64,000 nt of DNA from Stratiolaelaps scimitus (taxonomy: Eukaryota > Arthropoda > Arachnida > Mesostigmata > Laelapidae), in the NCBI GenBank assembly GCA_019614645.1, contig JABWDB010000005.1:7782001-7846000 (forward strand), read 5' to 3'. The notes under the pieces were generated by a model. It was not told the origin of the DNA, ran no database searches, and saw nothing but the letters and a program-made list of their open reading frames with translations. Shown here in pieces: positions 23,402 to 36,120 of the stretch; positions within the stretch are counted from its first letter, which is position 1; each line of letters begins with the position of its first letter. A program made the position numbers and the translations under genes.

Positions 23402-23583
23402 ACAGGAGTACGAGTCGCCGAGACAGGCGCCTGCTGTCGTCTGGTGTGGTACAAATGCGTGGCCTTTTTGCATCGATCGATCGTTCGTTTCCTCGATGCC
23501 CAACGAAGCAGTGGGAGATACGAAGCGCTGATGGCGTCGACAGCAGTATCGTTGCCATTAGACGCATTGGTGCATTGAGTTAA
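23402..23583 (+). CDS. Candidate second and last exon of the small secreted protein
   Basis: The block follows an acceptor with a pyrimidine-rich lead (TCTCCATTTTGCTACTGTCAG, 23381-23401). It continues the phase left by the exon ending at 23215, rebuilding a GAC codon. It reads about 60 codons to a TAA at 23581-23583. The predicted mature part is basic and serine-rich, begins DRSTSRRDRRLLSSG, has dibasic RR sites and a single cysteine, and ends IRRIGALS. Dibasic sites after a signal peptide suggest a propeptide, but no known neuropeptide motif is visible. The implied intron is 186 bp. The same segment is also open in another plus frame, so coding status is uncertain. Confidence 0.22.
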
Positions 23584-23933
23584 CACAGCCGCTATTAGGA
23601 TCGCCTCGATTGCTTCCACAAGTGCTGCGTTTCTGGCCCCGCCCTGCCGCCTCGTTAGGACCAAGAACAACATCAAGAGTGCGTTGCCCTCAGTTGACTG
23701 TCGGAGAGCGGAGCGAGGGCTCCCATGCTGCTGCCATCCGTTAGTCGCCCGTTGTGTTTCTAGGGGGGCGGGGGCGGAAGCATGATTTCCAGAGCATGAT
23801 ACGCCCGTTCCTGCTCCATGAGCGATGACTGACCACTCTGTTCTGGCCGGCTGTTGTGTACACATTGTTATTGACGATTGAGGGCAGAACAACAAAGTAG
23901 CATTTCATCTTCGCGTATGCATTTCTCTATAGG

Positions 23934-23953
23934 GAGAGAGAGAGAGAGAGAGC
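23934..23953. repeat. (GA)n microsatellite
   Basis: About 9-10 GA units. Confidence 0.9.
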
Positions 23954-24607
23954 ATGCAGCCAGTCGTTCTTTTCAACACCAGTTTCCATGGGACACAGAC
24001 ACGTATAATAAGACATGTAATATCGTGGTGACGCGCCGAGGTACGCGCGCCCATCGATGATCGCACCCACGACATGATCGACAAGCCGATTTGTTTTTTT
24101 TTCACGCAGAGACAAGCGGCAAAATACACGGCTTCGATTTCATCGCGCTAAGAATTTTCACCGCTGGAAGAGGACGATGATGAAGGGCTCTCTGCCTTGA
24201 AAACAAGAAGTGACACAGCGTACATGGTGAGCGCTTGCCGATCGACTCTCGGAACGATCTCGGACGTAGCTGTCATCGTCAGTGCAGACGTGGCTGGGTT
24301 GCGCACCGCCGCGTTGGAATCGATGGCTGAGATTGTCGTTTACAGATAGCGCCGGTAGACAGGTGGATCAGATAGATCAGGAGATGGATCTGTGGTTCGA
24401 TGCTATCACTGATCGGTAATGGCCATTTTCGCCAGTATGAGCGCCGAGACGGTAGACGCGCCTCGTTAGGCCTACGGGTGACAAAAACGCGGGTCGAAGT
24501 TCACTAAGCTCTAGTCATTAGAATGTAAATAGAAGCAGCGTGTGAGATGAACGAGATGACGGAATGGGTTATTGCGCGATGATACCGCTTGGAGACGGTG
24601 GACCTAA

Positions 24608-24618
24608 ATTATTGCATG

Positions 24619-24651
<33 letters not shown>

Positions 24652-24692
24652 TATTGCATGTCTCTTTCTATACATATATATATATGTATATA
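24608..24692. repeat. Tandem duplication around TA/CT microsatellites
   Basis: ATTATTGCATGTCTCTCTCT at 24609-24628 recurs as ATTATTGCATGTCTCTTTCT at 24651-24670, each followed by a TA tract. A 42-bp unit containing its own microsatellite has been duplicated once. Confidence 0.85.
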
Positions 24693-26416
24693 GATGTCAG
24701 CCAGGCGGGACATCAGTGTATGTCAAGATCTGTTTTGCAAATGGGCTTCACTGTGTAAGCGCGTTTACGCGGCTTCCGTTCCGGTATGAGCACACCCACG
24801 AACGCAGGTGTTCTTAGCGATTCCGATTAGTAATTTTGCATGTCTCAATCGTGACAAGTAGCCCTCGGTGACTGATCCGGAAGGGAACATTCAAGCATGA
24901 TATATCCAAGTCCACGTTTCGTTCGTGTTCACTGCAAGTTGATGATGTATAGTCGTCGTCGTTACGGTGGTTGGTTCTGTGCGAATCTTGGAGCAGAGGG
25001 GCAAATGATAGTGATAGCGGATAACGTGCACACGTTCGTCATTCAATTCGCTAATCGACCTTTCGAACCACAATAAAGACATTCAGTCGTCATGCGTAGC
25101 CATCCATCTACCACAAATCCTCTATTTCCACATGCCACTTCGTAGTCAAGCCTAGCTGGATGCTTGCCGCATTCGCGTCCTGAGCCGCATGTCCTGGGGC
25201 ACAATACCGCCTCTGGAGTTGTCCTACTTCAGATTCTGCATACGTCCCCCTGCATGCCACTGGACGTCTTGTATTCTCTTGATTTCTCTTACTTGCTTTC
25301 GACTTCCGCTGGCCGCGACGGAGTGCCTATGCTGATGGACCGATTGGTACACGGTAGCGATCCGCCGCTGTCCGACAGTTATACGAGCGTACAGCTGACT
25401 GCCGTGCAGCACTGCACGGTGGCGTCCCGAGTGCAATCGCCGGTCTCCGCGTAGCTGCATATTCTTTGGGCCTGTATCAGTGTTTCAAGTGGCCGTAACT
25501 CGACTGGTGTAGTTTCCGAGAGCGCGTTCCCTCACCCTTCATCTCACCTAGCATCGTCTGCGTCCTCTATCTCGTTCATCGTCAGCGGTCTCGTGTAGTC
25601 ATCGTGAATGCTGCAGCCGTACACATTGCTGGTCTATCTACGGCTGTTGGCCAGGCGACAGAAGTGGCAGCACTTTCTTCTACCGCGCGTGTGGGTCTCC
25701 TTCTCTGAGGTAGTGGGGCTCGTCTGTCTAGCTATAATAGCAGGCTGGCTAGCTGGCTGGCCCGACAGTTGGTGGTCCGGACGTACGGACGCCGCTTGCC
25801 GCCATCCAGCACAACATTGCGGCGGAGAGAGGAGCGCTATCGCCAGGCAACAGTGAGACGTTGTTCACGACAACGACGCCAATGCCGACGACCACGAAAG
25901 ACGACCGACGGGAATGAGAGCACACTGATAACGGAGGCGACGAGGACGCCGCCCTAGTCGCAGGCCGACAGTAGGTCCAAGAAGGACGATTTGCTTCAGG
26001 TTCGCACGTGGGCAGGAACAGCAGCCGCAAAGTGTCTGCACAATACTATGCACGGATGCATGTGGCCACTCAGGTTCGTATACGCGAACCAGCCAAGAAG
26101 CATCTTGTGCCTCTGCTCCTGGAAAAGTGTCATGCCGTTCTCGTACACCATATATACGCAGCGGCTGTTGACATCGACCGTGTGGGGGTGTTATCTCCCA
26201 AGTGGCCATACCCCTAGTGGGCTTGATCCGGTGGTTTTATTAAGATACCTTTTGAGTGACAGATTTTCGTCATGTTATCCTTGCGCAGGTGGAGTTGGCT
26301 GGCCATAAATGGTCTGATGCCAGACATTGAGTAGCTGAGATCTGGAGCTCTATCGAAGATGAAATTCCGTTCATAGCAAGGGAATGTTGATTTATTTAAT
26401 AATAGTGGTAGTAGTC

Positions 26417-26429
26417 GTATGAGTTAGTA
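26417..26429. repeat. Target-site duplication, left copy (13 bp)
   Basis: GTATGAGTTAGTA, identical to 26488-26500, flanks the short SINE insertion. A partial extra copy (GAGTTAGTATCG) follows inside at 26432-26442. Confidence 0.8.
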
Positions 26430-26487
26430 TCGAGTTAGTATCGTCGACGGTATATGTTGGCCGAGAGCCAGCCCGAAAACATTGGAA
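26430..26487 (+). mobile_element. SINE family A, very short copy with target-site duplication
   Basis: Only the 3' end of the family is present (ATATGTTGGCCGAGAGCC then AGCCCGAAAACATTGGAA). It is bounded on both sides by an identical 13-bp sequence, GTATGAGTTAGTA, at 26417-26429 and 26488-26500. Perfect flanking repeats of this length are the footprint of target-primed reverse transcription, so the insertion is real and recent enough for the duplication to be intact. It also fixes the 3' boundary of the family. Confidence 0.8.
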
Positions 26488-26500
26488 GTATGAGTTAGTA
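26488..26500. repeat. Target-site duplication, right copy (13 bp)
   Basis: GTATGAGTTAGTA, exact match of 26417-26429, directly after the A-rich end of the retroposed fragment. Confidence 0.8.
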
Positions 26501-27021
26501 GATTTTGGTGGTTGCCACACGCGTGGTCAAGATTTGCCACTAGTCGACGTGAACTATTCGATATAAATATATATCTGTGTGAAATAGGGATACGCTTGCA
26601 CAAATCCTTGGTTCAGTCAAGAGTCATCAAGTGTCTCCCTTGCAACGTTTGCGCGTGTTTCGAAAAAGACGGTATACAACACGTACACATGCGTCCAATA
26701 TCACAATTTACGTGAGAGTAGTGGCGCGCAATAAATACATCGCAGTGGTGGTGAGGGTCTCCCAACATCTGGTGTCCACAGCCCTCCGTTACAGACGCTT
26801 CGTTATGAGTCAGAGCTATCATTCATGACGATATGACGATGATAGTTTCGTTGCATGGACCGTATTGTGTGTCGTACGTAACCGTGAATGGCCACTTAAC
26901 AATGTCGCCTTTGATCTCGCTTGATGTTAGTGTTGCCGCAGCCGCCGCCAACAACACTTCCTAAAGATACGTCGACAAACGGGAAAAGGTACGGTCGAAG
27001 GGAAGAGGTAAAATGTATGAC

Positions 27022-27095
27022 TTACCTCCGTTCAAGTGTCTGTTCTACCGCCACCGTTTTCTCAGCTGGTAGTGAACTCCCCGACTGAGAACGAC
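27022..27095 (-). other. Possible noncoding first exon with initiator and splice donor
   Basis: On the minus strand an initiator-like TTCTCAGTC (27082-27090, arthropod TCAGT type) is followed about 60 bases later by a strong donor, GAACGGAG|GTAAGTCA at about 27028|27027. The frames between are closed in part, so it would be untranslated. It lies upstream of the eag PAS exon on the same strand. Confidence 0.15.
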
Positions 27096-27425
27096 GCGAA
27101 TATCAGGTCGTGGGTACGTGGGTCTATGCATCGGTACGTGGGTATTGCCATTTCGGTCGGTTTCTACATTGTCGTTGAGCATATGAAATGACAGCGAGAT
27201 TTCTCGATCATTTTCCAGTTATCTATATTATGCGTTGGAACTATCTCGCTGAATAGCTCGCAACATCGTCTACGTCAACCTCGTTTGGGTGCCTATCATT
27301 TTGCCGATGCTCACCGATAAAATACCAATCTGTGCTTCTAAACAAGCAACAACTGCAACAAGAGAAACAATAGATAACAGGTGACCGATACCTTCCTCCG
27401 CACAATCTAGCTATCCCGTTCGATA

Positions 27426-27445
27426 AGTGGCCTTGTAAGGCCACT
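27426..27445. repeat. Perfect 9-bp palindrome
   Basis: AGTGGCCTT, two-base spacer, AAGGCCACT. Possible protein-binding site or chance; GTGGCCTTGTA also occurs at 13348. Confidence 0.6.
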
Positions 27446-28179
27446 AGTCTAGGTCATCCAGTCGATCATGAAGCAGGCTCGTCGATAGACACGGGCAAAG
27501 ATATGTTGTATGGGTAGAGACAGGGTTTTGGTGACCCGTTCCGAGCGTTGGTCTCGCTCCCTCTCGGTCTCAACGAACTAAATAGCACCGCTAACGCCGG
27601 CCGATGCGCCCTAAGTGCCCGCCTTCCTCCCTGCTTGTCTGTCGTTCTGTGGCTCACAGTGCGTCCTGCACGAGGGGCACGAGGGGGTCTAACGAGATCT
27701 GTGTAATCAGCACGCGTTTTAGCACAACTCTCCCCTCTACTCTTACTATATGGCACAGGTTAAACAGATGGCGAGTCGAATTGTATGTAGGCTGCGCGGT
27801 GTTCGTTCGGAACGACATTAATTCGATTCGACGCTGTCGATTCGGGTCGATCTGTCGACAGGTCGAGGTTACGTCGAGGCTATGTGGCTCTGCTGCCTTC
27901 TGCTATCGCCGCCAGTGCCGCTTCGCTGCTGCTACTGCCAAGGCCCGCTGAGAACGTGAGTGACCTTGCCACTCCAACTACCTTCGAACCAGTGTCCTAC
28001 CTTCGGACGGAGTCTAGCGCGGTTGGTTTCAAAACGAATGAAACAGCTGAGTTCGACATGGTACCTTGAAAACAGTTTGTAGGGAGAAGGCGCGTTCCTA
28101 AACCCTATCTGGCATTCACTTCCTCACTAACGCTTATTTAGCGTATCTGCTAGTCTTATATACGTAACGCGGATGCATG

Positions 28180-28186
<7 letters not shown>

Positions 28187-28216
<30 letters not shown>
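28187..28216. repeat. (AT)n microsatellite
   Basis: 15 AT units. Confidence 0.95.
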
Positions 28217-28219
<3 letters not shown>

Positions 28220-31200
28220 CTCTGCCACTATCAGTCATCCGACTTTTCTCCTTCTGGGGTCAACAATGCTGTGGTGCGATTTCGAGCGCTCCCGACGTCC
28301 TGTGTCTGCCTATGCAAGGGAGAGGACGTTCGGAGATCGCGTACTTGGCGGATTATCGCACATATTACTATAATCAGATGCATTATCATATACATTTCTT
28401 GGCTGCAATATCAAATATTTGAACTTGAGCTTGTCACGGTAAATCGTTTCAGTTAACACTGCGGTCACTATAGCCTAACCCGTGCCTGCATACAATAATG
28501 TGCAGGGATGCGGGGGTCGTGTGTTTTTCACGACCGAACGAATGTGCCGCCTCCCATTTGGGAAATCTCTACCAGACGCCGCGTCGAATGCGAACGGAAC
28601 AAACGAACACCGGCGCAGGTATGACACTTCTGAAGGCCGTCGTCGACAGTCATAAGCGATACATAGTGGTTGGCATCGCGTGATGCATCGGGCGATGCAG
28701 CCTTCATAGCATTCTCATTGTCGGTCGAATTCGCCACGACTGTATGACCGCAGAGTGCCAAATCCAGGACTCTAACCATATACATTGTATTGATATTGCC
28801 TTCGTTCATTTGCCTGCCTTCGATAATGCCTTCGTACATTTTGGATTCGCCTACTCGAAGATTCGTAGATCAATGCATGCTTTGTTGATCCGCCTTGAAT
28901 TAAAGACGTCTCGAGCAGGCACATTTAGCTCCAGTGCAGGTATACCTTTATACTGGTATATTCGCTGTACGGCTACCTCAAGTAACAAAGCTTCTACAGC
29001 AGCGCGTATGGATAGTCTTCATAGGAGTGATGGATTTTTGAGACTCTTCGCGACTATATATAGAAAATAGGAAAAACATATTGGAAATATTTGCTATGAA
29101 GTGGTTGCAAGGAACATAACATGAAACGGTGTACGTGCATATGTTATAATGTTGTCTAAGTAATATATAACATATAACGTTCGCAGCTTCCAGGTTTAAA
29201 TCAGACAAGGGAGCAGAGTGGTAGCACCTTGTGTCAAGTATCATTACCAGATCAATCATATCATAATCGAATTTAATTATAATCGTCCAACAGTAGTCAC
29301 ATAACGTACAAGCTTCCTGTGCGGCGGGCGTAATTTGGTGGTAACTGCATAACAGCAACTTTCAACAAGATGGCGAATATTTGACACTGACTGTCTGGCC
29401 TGCGATCCGTGAATCTCTGTCCGTCTGGTGAGGCAGGCCATCTCCGTGAATACGTCACAGCGTCAACATTCGCATCACCGCGAATTTCTTTTTGCATTGA
29501 GAATTAACACCTTAACAGCCGTTGCTGGCCACGAACAACACGCGGCTGCCGCAGCGTGTTGTCGACTCGTGCATATATGCAATTGTGGCTATTTTAGGCT
29601 CCTGTCTCCGCCGGTACAAAAGCAGTGATAGCTGTAACTGCATAAGCATCAAAGAAGTAAGATGATGAACAGGCTACACGCAATGGCGTCGGTTATAATA
29701 TTCCTAGCTGAGACCCGCCGTTGGAGCGGTAGTGTTACGGAAACAGCAGCCCAGTAAAAGTGCCTGTTAGAGTGCCACCCTGCGTATGCTAGCGCTGTGA
29801 AAAATCGAGCACGTTCAGCTCTTGGTATTTGGCAATTTTGTCGGTAATCAACGAATTGTCCAGTTGCTGGTAAACCCGTTATTTTCTGCCTAGCAAGAAC
29901 CAATAACTTTGTAGGGAATAGCTGAATTGAATAACATAATTGAATTCTATTAAGTTAATAATTATATTAAGAATTCACATTGAATAACTTCAGCATCGCT
30001 TTGAGTGGCAGACGCCAACAATAGCAGTTCTTCCACCGTTCGTTCAACAATCAATGTGACCCTTGAACGCGGCCAGGTATCACTAGTTGCGCAGTCAGTT
30101 TTACAGCTCTTTCCTCTGCCGCTGCTGCTGCTGCTGCTGAATGAGCCAGACGCACACCGATCGCCATGTTGCCCCGTTCTTCCCAGAAAACACCGTGTCA
30201 AAAACACGCCCCGGTTGTTTACGCCGTCGGGACACACAGTCGTCCGACGTGATTAAAACCGAGATTCTTGATGACTCCACCCGCTGGTTTGCCCGCCGCA
30301 GCACGATCCCTCGATCCGGCTTCCATCTCCTCCATTTCAAGCCCCGGCTGGCCGGCTGACTCGGCCGAGACTAGGAGCTGAATTCATCTCAAACCCAATG
30401 CAGCCTAAGCCGCGGCATCGTTCTCCGTTCCCGCTGACGACGCCCGAGAGTGCCGTTGCACGGGGCTACGCACCAACGAACCACTCCTTGGTCCCCTTTG
30501 CGTCGCTCGGTCGACGAGCCAGGGAGCCAGCCAGCCAGCCGGTCAGTCGGCCGTTTGTTGTCAGCTTCCGAATTAATTATTTTTCTTCTTTTCTTCATCG
30601 CTCCCTGGCTCGTCTCCTGCTTCGTTTTCGGTCGAGGTTGAGTGATACCCTCCATCTAGATGGATTCACTCCGTCACTCACTCAGGACGTACACGGGAGA
30701 ACATACAAGATCGAGACGGTGTCCCATCCGACGCGACAGAACCTTTCCCGGCCTGACAGTCGCGGTCGAATGACGCAGCGAACGAGCGCGGCACTGTTAC
30801 ATACAAGAGAGAGGGGGGGGCCGTCGAGGAATTGGGGGAGTCCTCTCTGTCACATACACTCTGTCGTCTGCCGATGCTTGTCAGCAGCTCGGAGGTTTGG
30901 AAATTGACGGGGTCTGGAGAAAAGGGGATAGTGTGGTCATTTATCAGGGACGTGGAGCTGTACGCTTCAGCGTCAAGGGCAAATGATGCTGTATACGAAC
31001 GGACGATGAATGTTTCGTTTGTGGTGATACATACACACACACACTCAAAAACACATGCAGCACAAATCGTTTACATGGTTTGAGTGCACACCAACCTTCA
31101 GTGGCTGTTCGCCTTTTTTTTTTACTAAAAAATAAACGGAGCCCAACGTCCACGTCTCGGGTTATGCGGCTAAGCAAGCGGCGGATTTGGAGTTATACGC

Positions 31201-34200
31201 GCCGGCAAAACGCGCAAAGATGGCTGTTAATGCATTGAGGTCATAGATCGAATGAACACCAGAGTTAGACTAGATGTAGAAATAAAAAGTCAGCCAAGTA
31301 TCGACTATATCGACCATACGATTCATACGATTTTTTGTGCTCCGAACAAGTTCAGATCGTAATTAACACCTACCCAAGAAGTGGCACTTGGTGTCAGGCC
31401 GGTATATATGGTAACCTGTCGACGCATTTGCGTATTTATTAGGGTTATCGTTTGCTGTTACAGGTGCACCGCGGATTTGGCTTAGTGAACACAGCCCTTT
31501 GTCGAGGCAATCACACCAGTCGCTATCGCACGCCAGCTTGATGCCTTGCTAATTACAATTATTCAAAGGCTTTCGCATGACAGCGTGAGACGGCATAAGC
31601 GTACAGCCGCTTTCTGAATCTCTGTGTACTTATAGCAATTCATAGGCTCCGGTTATGAATTTTTCTGCTCTACTCGAGTTTGGCATTTGGGAAAAATCAT
31701 ACAGACTCGTAAGAAGAGCTACCAAACGCCAAATCTATCTCTCTTATTGTGTGAGTTTGCTGATATAATCCAATTTCGTAATTAATATCCCTACGATGTT
31801 GGTTTAGCAACCGCGCAATCAAGTTCCGAGGCAACACGCTGTCTACCCACGGCTGTGAAAGGGGCAGCTAATGACTCGGGCATTTCGGCTTGATGATGCC
31901 ATATCATAGGGCCGCTACCCGCATATGAAGCTAATGCAGTATATGATAATAATGTGTATGCAGTATATAATAATACATGGTGGTTGTAACACACACACCC
32001 ACATGTGACCGGTATTCAGGAACAATTCGTTTTCATGAATCTCAGCTCAATTCATTAGAATGTCGTAACGAACACGCATCGTTGGCCATCTAAATGACTC
32101 ATACAAATTAGTCGGAAAAAGAACATTAATATTAAAAATATGGGGAAAAGCGCAAGAGGTGCAGATTTACTTTAACGAGACAACTACATATGTCCTCTAA
32201 CGAATTTAGAATGGATTATTTCACAGTCCTATTCGAGTTTAAGTTGGTAGGAATATCGTAGAGAACAGTGAGGCCTCTTCCCCTCAATGAGTTGGGCAAC
32301 GCGGAAGACCTGCTTCTGTCTCCGCCCATGACAGAATACCGATGCTGCCGTGTCACGCATATGTATGTATTGTAAGGACCACCGTACAGAGCCTTGCGGT
32401 TACCCCTCTCCCTGCGGGGTTCGGACGCGCGGCGCTGCACGCGGTTCTGTTTCGCCCTGGATCCAACTAGGCGGTTTGGGTGGGCCGGCTCGTTTTCTTC
32501 AAGACGAGGTAGGCCCTAGCGGTTCAGGGAAGAGAAAATACGGCTGAAAAGTGATTGCGGCGCCCTGCCTAGCGGTGCTGACATGAAGGGCTTGTTGCGG
32601 CGTACGGCTTGCGTAAGCAGGCGACGAAGGAGCGACGAACTAGGCCGAGGAAAGACGATGGGCCTCGGATCTGGCTCGTCCGAACCCCGATACCGTTAGA
32701 AAGAGGAGGCGAGCTCGAAAAGGCGAGCTGGATTATGTATAAATCTTCAGTTAAGAGCCGCCTTCCGTGCAAATACCCAATGTCGCCTCCACACCTGCAG
32801 GCGCCTGCGGCCGCAGCCGTGTAGACCCTAGGCAAAAGGCGGTTGCCGAGGCTAGCACCATCACACTCGCGCGACTCAACGTTCGTTTCCCATTTTCGAA
32901 GCAAATCTGAACTATTCCCGAGTCTCCTTGGCATACCCCTTTTGATCAATACTTGCCAGAGCACAGCACCAATCATCACTAGTCGTCGTGGCCTGTTGCT
33001 GACACTGATCAGAATTAGCACCAGTCTTGGATTTGGGAAGGTTGCCAAATTTCATACACACGTCTCCTCTTTGCTGCCCGCTTTCGTGGTCTACTGACTC
33101 GCTAAAGATGGCGGAAGTTTTAGGGGCGCTACGGGGTGTTAGCGCTCGCTGTGGGCGAGCTGTAAGAGCAGCTCCTGGAGGTTCCAGGGAATGTATATAG
33201 GATAGAACTAACTCCTCGTCCTGACAGGAGCTGAGGAACGACCGGCGTCCCATCTTCCGGAAGCAGGCTCTGTACAGTACGGTCTGGGCTGGGCCAAATT
33301 GTAAAGAAGGGGTTTCGTCATTAGCCGCAGGCAGAGGAACATCCATCGAGATCGGACGCTCCCGGGCCGATGGGCGGTTGGTAGCTACGCCGAGTTTGTG
33401 TTGCCCTTGTCGCCGAACTTTGGGACCGTCGCAGGTATACATGTTGCTGGGCACAACTCAGCGGCCAGTTGTCTGTCGTTTTTCGGCGCCGAAACCCGCG
33501 GCAGAAGCGGCCGACGGGCTGCGTCAGCTTTCGAATGAAGGGATGCCACCGTGAAGGTGATAAACGCGAATTCGAACCCCCACACACCATGCTTTGTAAT
33601 AGACCAGGCTTTAGGTATTGTAATGAGATGAATAGTAAGAAGTGCTTTTAATACGGGGTACATGCTTCTCCAAGATGATGCAAAACGAATGCCCAAATAT
33701 GGTGAATTAATATAATACTATCAAGCTAAAGTCGACGATCATTCGAGTTATTTCGCGTCCTTCTCCGTTTGGGCCCACGTAAAGTCATTATCGACTTCCT
33801 CGGTCGTCAAAATGCTTCGCTTTACCGCTGTCATCATCACGACATCTTTTCAAAATCTGCGGCACTATCCGATGCTTACACTGATCGTTGTTCCATCGCA
33901 CGTATATTGGAAAAGAGTGTTTTCCCTGGCCTAGCATCTGAGAGTAGGAATTGTTCCTCCGTGACGTTCCCCTTTGCTCGCATATGAACAGCCTAGTTCC
34001 ACCAGCCTCGAGTTAGAGTCGCACTTACGTACAATACCCAGCTCACATCTACACTAAGCACATTCTGCGTGGATTGGCATGGGTAGAACGCTGTACACGA
34101 AAGTACGTGAAGTCTTATTGAAGGGGTGTCGCACCGTCTTCGGGTGCTATTTTCCTCGATTGCTTGTTCGGCTGTATTCTCGTCTGTCTACGATTCGGGG

Positions 34201-34475
34201 CTCGTCGCGTCGCAGGTCTGAACCGGCCTGGAGAGGTGATCCGGGATCTCTCGAGGCTTTTCCGACCGAGGAGGGAGGCCGACCTGTCGCTCAGCCATAG
34301 TCCCACCATTTACTACCGGTTGAGAAGGCCACGAGTTGCAGAAGTACCAATCCACTCCGAGCGGGATCGGATCCCACTTTGCCTCGAGTCGGGGCGGCAG
34401 AGGCAGCATTAGCAGTAGCATCAGCAGCGGCACGCGTCTGCTATGGGGTTTGATTCTTGCTTGCTTTTTCTCTCG
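28217..34475. other. Presumed intron or flank, no gene recognised
   Basis: Open frames up to 174-180 codons occur near 33-34.7 kb on both strands and overlap one another; none shows a family motif. Confidence 0.5.
30119..30139. repeat. (CTG)n trinucleotide run
   Basis: Seven consecutive GCT/CTG triplets. Confidence 0.9.
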
Positions 34476-34488
34476 CCCCCCCCCCCCC
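34476..34488. repeat. Poly-C run
   Basis: 13 consecutive C between CTCG and TCTCTT. Confidence 0.9.
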
Positions 34489-36120
34489 TCTCTTCCTTTC
34501 GTTTGTGATTCCCCATGTACCCCGCTTACGTTTAGCCTCTCACCGATCGCACTCTCGATAGACTCAGTAGCGCCTAGTCGATTCTCGCGCAGTCTGCCTC
34601 GTCGTATACAAGTGAGTGCTCTTCTCATCTCTTGCGACTGGTATCCCCTGGCGTTCTTTAGCGCTGTTCCCTCTAACACAGCGGCCCGCCGGCTCCATAC
34701 GCGCTCAGTCACCGACAGACCGATCGACGCGCATCGCGTTCTTGAGGAGGCACACGGGGCCTGGCCCTTGACCCCCTCTGCCTCTGATATTTATTCGCTT
34801 GCCCTCGTGCTTTGGCGATACCGTGCTGGAGCTCTAGCAGCGGCGGCACTGGGAGCGACGGAGGCGGTGGCATCTTGATCCGTCGCCAGCCGACACTTGA
34901 GGCCCGCGCCGCGTCTCGTACCGCCGTCCTACTCTAGTTGCCTGTTCGTTGTAGAGCTGACGAAGGATCAAGAAGCTGTAGCAGGAGGGAGGGTAATAGG
35001 GGAACGCCGTACTATTACTATTACCCGCCATCGGAACAGCAACGAACGACGACAAAAGTACAGAGTGAACACGAGGTGAAGACGGTGACAACGAAGCAAC
35101 AGACCAAAAGGCAGAACGCGACGAAATACAGCGTCCGAAACGAAGTGACCGGTCAAAGAGTCACGGTTTGTCGCGACTCGCCGTTGTCGTTGTGCCCGGC
35201 GTCGCTACTGCTTCTATGCTTTGCCATTACGATTTTTGCCGCTGTTATTGAGCCGGCTGCTGCTTCTGCGGGGCCGATCCCTTTTCACCTAGAACCGCTG
35301 GAAACGATCGGCAAGAACTAGTGCTTTCCACTTGTCTTCGAATTTCTCGTTCAGGTTCGCTTTTCCGCTCGTCCTCTTCCTCCCATTCTGGCGTTTCCGG
35401 CGCCTTCATTTTTTTGTGAGTACAGGGCGCCCTGACGGTGTCGCTTTGCCCTACGCTCGCTCGCTCGACGGCTGGCGGGTCCCTGGTTTGCTCTGTCGAT
35501 ATTTTCCTTTTTCCGCCATCTCGCTCCCTTCCCTGGAGTCCACTGGGCCGCATCCGTCTCCGCCAACTTCGGGAATCCTCTCAGTGCCGCTATTCCACTG
35601 CTATTTGCTATAACACTATTTGCACGAAGTCCATTGCCCATTTGCAGATGTTGTTTTTTTGTCTATACCGTCCCCGTCAGGGACAAACCCGATGGGCGAA
35701 TCGGGAGTTTGGGGTTCGCGGCGATCGACCGATGCTGCTTGTCTGTGCTTCAGGCAGCCGGTGATCCTGCTGCTCGTCCAATCGACCATTTGTTTCTTCC
35801 CGGCCGGCTCAGCAGAGAAACGCGCGCGTACGCCTTTCCGCATATACCACGGGCCGACACAGCTCTCTCGGTGCGAGCTTTACTAAACAGTCAAAGTGAG
35901 GTGGGGAGACGGGAGCGGTGCGGGGTGCGCGGATGGCTAATGATATTGGGTAGGGCGGGCACGGGAACAAGCTGGTCCTGGCAGCTCGCTACCTGTGCTT
36001 GGGACACGGGGCATGTGCTGAGACTGTCTGAGCAGAAAGTGAATTCAGGCAGACAGACAACGATCTCCTTCAAGACGACAATTGAATAGCCACCAGCTCT
36101 AGCGGTAGCGAGGGAATCAC
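34489..36120. other. GC-rich block, possible promoter or 5' exon region, nothing certain
   Basis: Plus-strand donors occur at 34612 (ACAA|GTGAGT) and 35416 (TTTTT|GTGAGT). A plus frame 34938-35321 ends with a hydrophobic run (ASLLLLCFAITIFAAVIEPAAA) that resembles a signal sequence, but it is far from the only ATG and the frame ends 16 residues later. CpG-rich composition would fit a promoter of either strand. Confidence 0.3.

Noticed and set aside
27882..27956. ATG followed by a leucine/cysteine-rich signal-like run ending at AGAAC|GTGAGT
   Set aside because: Contains three prolines in the core and no matching acceptor/exon was found; a neighbouring frame is open through the same DNA.
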